Part shown: in pieces, positions 58,001-64,000 of the stretch | Layout: every line of letters begins with the position of its first letter | How positions within the stretch are numbered: the stretch's first letter is position 1 | Assembly (NCBI GenBank): GCA_036250195.1 | Contig: JAVHZZ010000004.1 | Coordinates: forward strand, 251,404,028 to 251,468,027 | Direction of reading: 5' to 3' | Length of the DNA stretch: 64,000 nucleotides | Source: Mixophyes australis | Taxonomy: Eukaryota > Chordata > Amphibia > Anura > Limnodynastidae | The notes under the pieces: generated by a model | Told to the model about the DNA's origin: nothing | The model's input: the letters and a program-made list of their open reading frames with translations, nothing else | The model's database searches: none | Made by a program: the position numbers and the translations under genes

Positions 58001-58969
58001 TCATGAATCATGAATCATGAATTGAATCCTGAATCCTGAATAATGAATCAAATCATGAATCATGAATTGAATCATAAATCATGAATCATGAATCGAATCA
58101 TGAATCATGAATCATGAAATGAATCATGAATTGAATCATGAATTATGAATTGAATCATGAATCATGAATCATGAATCATGAATTATAAATTATGAATTGA
58201 ATCGTGAATCATAAATTTTGAATCATGAATTGAATCATGAATCATGAATCATGAATTGAATCATGAATCATGAATCATGAATCAAATATTGAATCATGAA
58301 ATGAATCATGAATCATGAATCATAAATCATGAATCATGAATCATGAATCATGAATTGAATCTTGAATTATGAATCAAATCATGAATTATGAATTGAATCA
58401 TGAATCATGAATCATGAATCGAATCATGAATCATGAATCAAGAATCATGAATCAAATCATGAATCAGGAATCGTGAATAAAATCATGAATCATGAATTGA
58501 ATAATGAATTATGAATCATGAATTGAATCATGAATCATCAATTGAATCATAAATCATGAATCATGAATCGAATCATGAATCATGAATTGAATCATGAATC
58601 ATGAATCATGAATCGAATCATGAATCATGAATCATGAATTGAATCATGAATCATGAATCACATCATGAATCATGAATCAAATCATGAATCATGAATTGAA
58701 TCATGAATTGAATCATGAATCATGAGTTGAATCATGAATTGAATCATGAATTGAATTATGAATCATGAATTGAATCATAAATCATGAATCATGAATCATG
58801 AATCATAAATCGAATCATGAATCATGAATTGAATCAGAAATTGAATCATGAATTGAATCATGAATCATGAATCGAATCATGAATTATCAATCATGAATTG
58901 AATCATAAATCATGAATCAAATCATGAATCATGATTTGAATCATGAATCATGAATCGAATCATGAATCA
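55001..58969. repeat. 4.5-kb tandem duplication, copy 2 (3.97 kb)
   Basis: This is the copy of 50490-55000 without the extra 525 bp. Over most of its length it is very close to copy 1; the differences noticed are isolated unit changes, such as AATTACG at about 51310 against AATCACG here. It loses 14 bp (two heptamers' worth) between about 57.1 and 58.5 kb, one of them near 58060. At about 58970 it diverges from copy 1 and joins sequence that matches 46.32 kb. Confidence 0.88.
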
Positions 58970-61900
58970 AGAATTGAATCATGAATCATGAGTTGAATCA
59001 TGAATTGAATCATGAATTGAATCATGAATTATGAATCATGAATTGAATCATGAATCATCAATCATTAATTGAATCATGAATCATGAATCGAATCATAATT
59101 CATGAATCAAATCATGAATCATGAATCAAATCATGAATCATAAATCATGAATTAAATCATGAATTGAATCATAAATCATGATTTCAATCATGAATCATGA
59201 ATCATGAATCATGAATTATAAATTATGAATTGAATCATGAATCATAAATTATGAATCATGAATTAAATCATGAATAATGAATCAGGAATTGAATCATGAA
59301 TCATGAATTGAATCATGAATAATGAATCGAATCCTAAATTATGAATTGAATAATGAATTATGAATTGAATCATGAATCATGAATCATGAATTGAATAATG
59401 AATCATGAATTGAATCATGAATCATGAATCATGAATTGAATAATGAATCATGAATCGAATCATAAATTATGAATTGAATCATGAATCATGAATTGAATCA
59501 TGAATCATGAATTGAATCATGAATCATGAATCGAATCATTAATCATGAATTGAATCATGAATCATGAGTTGAATCATGAATCATGAATCATTAATTAAAT
59601 CATGAATCATGAATCGAATTATGAAATATGAATTGAATCATGAATCATGAATCATGAATCATGAATTGAATCATAAATCATGAATCATGAATCGAATCAT
59701 AAATCATGAATTGAATCATGAATTGAATCATGAATTGAATCATGAATCATGAATTGAATCATGAATCGTGAATTGAATCATGAATCATGAATCATGACTT
59801 ATGAATCATGAATTATAAATGATCAATTGAATCATGAATCATAAATTTTGAATCATGAATCATGAATCAAATCATGATTCATGAATCAAGAATTGAATCA
59901 TGAATCATGAATTGAATCATGAATCACGAATCATGAATCATGAATTGAATCAGGAATCATGAATTGAATCATGAGTCATGAATCATGAAATGAATCATTA
60001 ATCATGAATTGAATCATGAATCATGAATCGAATCATGAATCCTGAATCGAATCATGAATCATGAATCATAAATCATGAATTGAATCATGAATTATGAATC
60101 ATAAATTGAATCATGAATTGAATCAGGAATTGAATCATGAATCATGAAATGAATAATGAATCATAAATTGAATCATGAATCATGAATCAAGAATTGAATC
60201 ATGAATCATTAATCGAATCATGAATCATGAATTGAATCATGAATCATGAATCATGAATTGAATCATGAATCGAATCATGAATCATGATTTGAATCATGAA
60301 TCATAAATCGAATCATGAATCATGAATTGAATCATGAATCATGAATTGAATCATGAATCATGAATCGAATCATGAATCATGAATTAAATCATGAATCATG
60401 AACCATGAATTGAATCATGAATCATGAATTGAATAATGAATCATGAAATGAATCATGAATTGAATCATGAATTCAAACATGAATCATGAATCATGCATTG
60501 AATCATGAATCATGCATTAAATCATGAATCATGAATCATGAATTGAATCATGATTCATGAATTGAATTATGAATTGAATCAAGAATTGAATCATGAATTG
60601 AAACATGAATCATGAATCGAATCATGATTCATGAATCAAGAATTGAATCATGAATCATGAATCGAATCATGATTCATGAATCAAGAATTAAATCATGAAT
60701 CATGAATCATGAATTGAATTATGAATTGAATCAAGAATTGAATCAAGAATTGAAACATGAATCATGAATCGAATCATGATTCATGAATCATGAATTGAAT
60801 CATGAATCATGAATCATGAATTAAATCATGAATCATGAATTGAATCATGAATCATGAATTGAATCATGAATCATGAATCATGAATTGAATCATGAATCAT
60901 GAATTGAATCATGAATCATGAATTGAATCAAGAATTATGAATCATAATTTGAATCATGTATTAAATCATGAATTGAATCATGAATCATGAATCATGAAAT
61001 GAATCATGAATCATGAATCATGAATTGAATCATGAATCATGAAGTGAATCTTGAATCATGAATCGAATCATGAATTATGAATCGAATCATGAATCATGAT
61101 TCGAATCAAGAATCATGAATCGAATCATGAATCATGAATCGAATCATAAATCATGAATCGAATTATGAATCATGAATTGAATCATGAATCATGAATCATG
61201 AATCATAAATCATGAATCATGAATTGAATTATGAATCATGAAATGAATCATGAAATAAATTATGAATCATGATTTGAATCAAGAATTGAATCATAAATCA
61301 TGAAATGAATCATGAAATGAATCATGAATCACGAATTGAATCATGAATCATGAATCTAATCATGAATCATGAATAATGAATCATGAATTGAATCATGAAT
61401 CATGAAATAAATCATGAATTGAATCAAGATTCATGAACCATGAATTGAATCATGAAATAAATCATGAATAATGAATTAAATCATAAAACTTGAATCATGA
61501 ATTGAATCATGAATCATGAATCATGAATCATGAATCATGAATCAAGAATTGAATCATGAATCAAGAATTGAATCATGAATCAAGAATTGAATCATGAATC
61601 ATGAATAATGAATTGAATCATAAATCATGAAATGAATCATGAAATGAATCATGAATCATGAATTAAATCATGAATCATGAATTGAATCATGAATCATGAA
61701 TCGAATCATGAATCATGAATTGAGTCATGAATCATGAATTAAATCATGAATCATGAATTGAATCATGAATCATGAAATGAATCATGAAATAAATCATGAA
61801 TCATGAAATGAATCATGAATCACGAATTGAATCATGAATCATGAATCATGAATAATGAATCATAAATTGAATCACGAATCATGAATTGAATCATAAATTG

Positions 61901-64000
61901 AATCATGAATCAAGAATCATGAAATAAATCATGAATTGAATCAAGATTCATGAACCATGAATTGAATCATGAAATAAAAACATGAATCATGAATTGAATC
62001 ATAAAACATGAATCATGAATTGAATCATGAATCATGAATTGAATCATGGATCATGAATCAAGAATTGAATCATGAATCATTAATCGAATCATGAATCATG
62101 AATTGAATCATGAATCATGAATCATGAATTCAATCATGAATCATGAATTGAATTATGAATTGAATCAAGAATTGAATCATGAATTGAATTATGAATTGAA
62201 TCAAGAATTGAATCATGAATCATGAATCATGAATTGAATTATGAATTGAATCAAGAATTGAATCAAGAATTGAAACATGAATCATGAATCGAATCATGAT
62301 TCATGAATCATGAATTGAATCATGAATCATGAATCATGAATTGAATCATGTATCATGAATTTAATCATGAATCATGAATCATGAATTGAATCATGAATTA
62401 TGAATCATACTTTGAATCATGAATTAAATCATGAATTGAATCATGAATCATGAATCATGAAATGAATCATGAATCATGAATCATGAATTGAATCATGAAT
62501 CACGAATCATGAATTGAATCTTGAATAATGAATCGAATCATAATTCATGAATCAAATCATGAATCATGAATCATGAATCAAATCATATATCATAAATCAT
62601 GAATTGAATCATGAATTCAATCATAAATCATGAATTGAATCATGAATCATGAATCATGAATCATGAATCATGAATTATAAATTATGAATTGAATCATGAA
62701 TCATAAATTATGAATCATGAATTAAATCATAAATAATGAATCAGGAATTGAATCATGAATCATGAATTGAATCATGAATCATGAATCATGAATTGAATAA
62801 TGAATCATGAATTGAATCATGAATCATGAATCATGAATTGAATTATGAATCATGAATCGAATCATAAATTATGAATTGAATCATGAATCATGAATTGAAT
62901 CATGAATCATGAATTGAATCATGAATCATGAATCATGAATTGAATTATGAATCATGAATCGAATCATAAATTATGAATTGAATCATGAATCATGAATTGA
63001 ATCATGAATCATGAATTGAATCATGAATCATGAATCGAATCATTAATCATGAATTGAATCATGAATCATGAGTTGAATCATGAATCATGAATCATTAATT
63101 AAATCATGAATCATGAATCGAATTATGAATCATGAATTGAATCATGAATCATGAATCATGAATCATGAATTAATTCATAAATCATGAATCATGAATCGAA
63201 TCATAAATCATGAATTGAATCATGAATTGAATCATGAATTGAATCATGAATCATGAATTGAATCATGAATCGTGAAATGAATCATGAATCATGAATCATG
63301 AATCATGAATTATGAATTATAAATTATCAATTGAATCATGAATCATAAATTTTGAATCATGAATCATGAATCGAATCATGATTCACGAATCATGAATCAT
63401 GAATTGAATCATGAATCATGAATTGAATCATGAGTCATGAATCATGAAATGAATCATTAATCATGAATTGAATCATGAATCATGAATCGAATCATGAATC
63501 CTGAATCGAATCATGAATCATAAATCATGAATTGAATCATGAATTATTAATCATAAATTGAATCATGAATTGAATCAGGAATTGAATCATGAATCATGAA
63601 ATGAATAATGAATCATGAATTGAATCATGAATCATGAATCAAGAATTGAATCATGAATCATTAATCGAATCATGAATCATGAATTGAATCAGGAATCATG
63701 AATCATGAATTGAATCATGAATCGAATCATGAATCATGATTTGAATCATGAATCATAAATCGAATCATGAATCATGAATCGAATCATGAATCATGAATTG
63801 AGTCATGAATCATGAATTAAATCATGAATCATGAAATGAATCATGAAATAAATCATGAATCATGATTTGAATCATGAATCACGAATTGAATCATGAATCA
63901 TGAATCATGAATAATGAATCATAAATTGAATCACGAATAATGAATTGAATCATAAATTGAATCATGAATCAAGAATCATGAAATAAATCATGAATTGAAT
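58970..64000. repeat. 12.65-kb macro-unit, second copy (cut by window end)
   Basis: This stretch follows 46.32-51.35 kb with net length changes of only tens of bases. One visible deletion of about 45 bp lies near 63380, where the AATCAAGAATTG string found near 50690 is missing; the offset falls from 12,700 to 12,655 bp there. Another difference is the AATTG-containing string at about 62170, which replaces a GAAACATG run in the first copy. The window ends inside the repeat, so its right boundary cannot be placed. Confidence 0.85.
60774..60793. repeat. 20-bp perfect palindrome, macro-unit copy
   Basis: This is the counterpart of 48074-48093 in the second macro-unit, exactly 12,700 bp on. The flanks (GAATCG on the left, ATTGAATC on the right) are also the same, which confirms that it was inherited by duplication and not formed independently. 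Confidence 0.85.

Larger units (their letters stand above)
46320..58970. repeat. 12.65-kb macro-unit
   Basis: The sequence from 46.32 kb to about 51.35 kb is repeated from 58.97 kb to the window end. Marks: CGAATCCTAAATTATG at 46680 and 59328, AATTATGAAATATG at 46969 and 59617, GACTTATG at 47148 and 59796 (all 12,648 bp); the 20-bp palindrome at 48074 and 60774 (12,700); CTTGAATAATG at 49813 and 62520 (12,707); CGTGAAATG at 50571 and 63271 (12,700). The unit contains the 4.5-kb pair described separately. Only about 5 kb of the second copy is inside the window, so whether it is repeated in full is unknown. Confidence 0.85.
1..64000. repeat. Satellite array of mixed 7-bp and 5-bp units
   Basis: The whole window parses into units that start with AAT and are 7 or 5 bp long. 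The main heptamer is AATCATG, with variants AATTATG, AATCATA, AATCATT, AATCAAG, AATCAGG, AATCACG, AATCTTG, AATAATG and ATTCATG. The main pentamer is AATTG, with AATCG, AATCA, AATTA, AATTT, AAATG and AGTTG. Common strings are 7+5 (12 bp) and 7+7+5 (19 bp). Orientation never inverts. Units of 4, 6 or 8 bp are rare, for example an 8-mer at 6301 and a 6-mer at about 20978. I found no stretch of even 100 bp that fails to parse. No coding gene, RNA gene or mobile element interrupts it. A eukaryotic heterochromatic satellite is the only reading that fits; its chromosomal location and host are not visible from the sequence. Confidence 0.98.

Noticed and set aside
1..64000. Short open reading frames starting at the many ATG triplets
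   Set aside because: ATG is part of nearly every heptamer and TGA follows within 21 bp in pure runs. The few longer open stretches are 12-bp repeats and would encode only low-complexity peptides, with no start context and no conservation apart from that of the array.
1..64000. CRISPR array
   Set aside because: Units abut directly with no unique spacers, and repeats are 5-7 bp long, far below CRISPR repeat length.
1..64000. Telomere repeat array
   Set aside because: No G-run motif such as TTAGGG, TTTAGGG or TTAGG is present. The units have single G and C bases only.
1..64000. Human-type GGAAT/CATTC satellite
   Set aside because: The pentamer here is AATTG (rotations include TGAAT and GAATT), not a rotation of GGAAT, and the dominant unit is 7 bp.
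1..64000. Replication origin or centromere-protein box
   Set aside because: AT-richness alone is not evidence. I could not see a CENP-B-like box or any other defined motif, and chromosomal position is unknown.

Overview
This window is satellite DNA from end to end. I find no gene, RNA gene, transposon, CRISPR array or ordinary intergenic sequence. All 64 kb is built from two unit lengths that both begin with AAT: a heptamer, consensus AATCATG, and a pentamer, most often AATTG, with AATCG, AATCA and AATTA also common. They are joined head to tail in one orientation. Hand counts and the unit compositions (28.6% GC for the heptamer, 20% for the pentamer) put the window at about 74-75% A+T. Such a long simple-sequence array points to a eukaryotic nuclear genome, probably constitutive heterochromatin (pericentromere, subtelomere, sex or B chromosome). 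Nothing here identifies the species. The units are not the telomere repeats TTAGGG, TTTAGGG or TTAGG, not the human GGAAT satellite, and not the Drosophila heptamers I know (AAACTAC, AAACTAT, AAATTAC).

The order of 7s and 5s, plus point variants, forms a second layer of information, and stretches of that order have been copied many times at several scales. Region by region: (A) 1-3.66 kb is irregular, with 299-bp, 166-bp and about 1.35-kb duplications. (B) 3.66-21.1 kb is an alternation of two long blocks, here named alpha (about 2.9 kb; a diverged copy at 3.66-6.1, then 6.10-9.36, 9.36-12.2 and 15.17-18.4) and beta (about 2.9 kb; 12.2-15.17 and 18.4-21.1). This gives a 6.14-6.24 kb tandem duplication. 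(C) 21.1-25.0 kb holds a 2.2-kb duplication around a private segment carrying AAGCG units. (D) 25.0-35.3 kb has repeats of about 1.0, 1.7, 2.1 and 3.1 kb. (E) 35.3-46.3 kb is a mosaic with fixed offsets of 2,502-2,642, 3,247 and 3,926 bp. (F) 46.32-58.97 kb is a macro-unit of about 12.65 kb containing a 4.5-kb tandem duplication, which itself contains a 525-550 bp duplication. The macro-unit starts again at 58.97 kb and runs off the window.

A pure heptamer run meets TGA every 21 bp in all three frames of both strands, and mixing 7s with 5s keeps shifting the frame, so the array has essentially no coding capacity. The likely history, an inference, is this: a heptamer gave pentamers by 2-bp deletion, mixed runs formed distinctive strings, and unequal exchange or replication-based amplification copied those strings in blocks from 0.17 to 12.7 kb. 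Block boundaries were read by eye from marker variants and are good to a few tens of bases. Offsets quoted to the base were measured between identical marker words.
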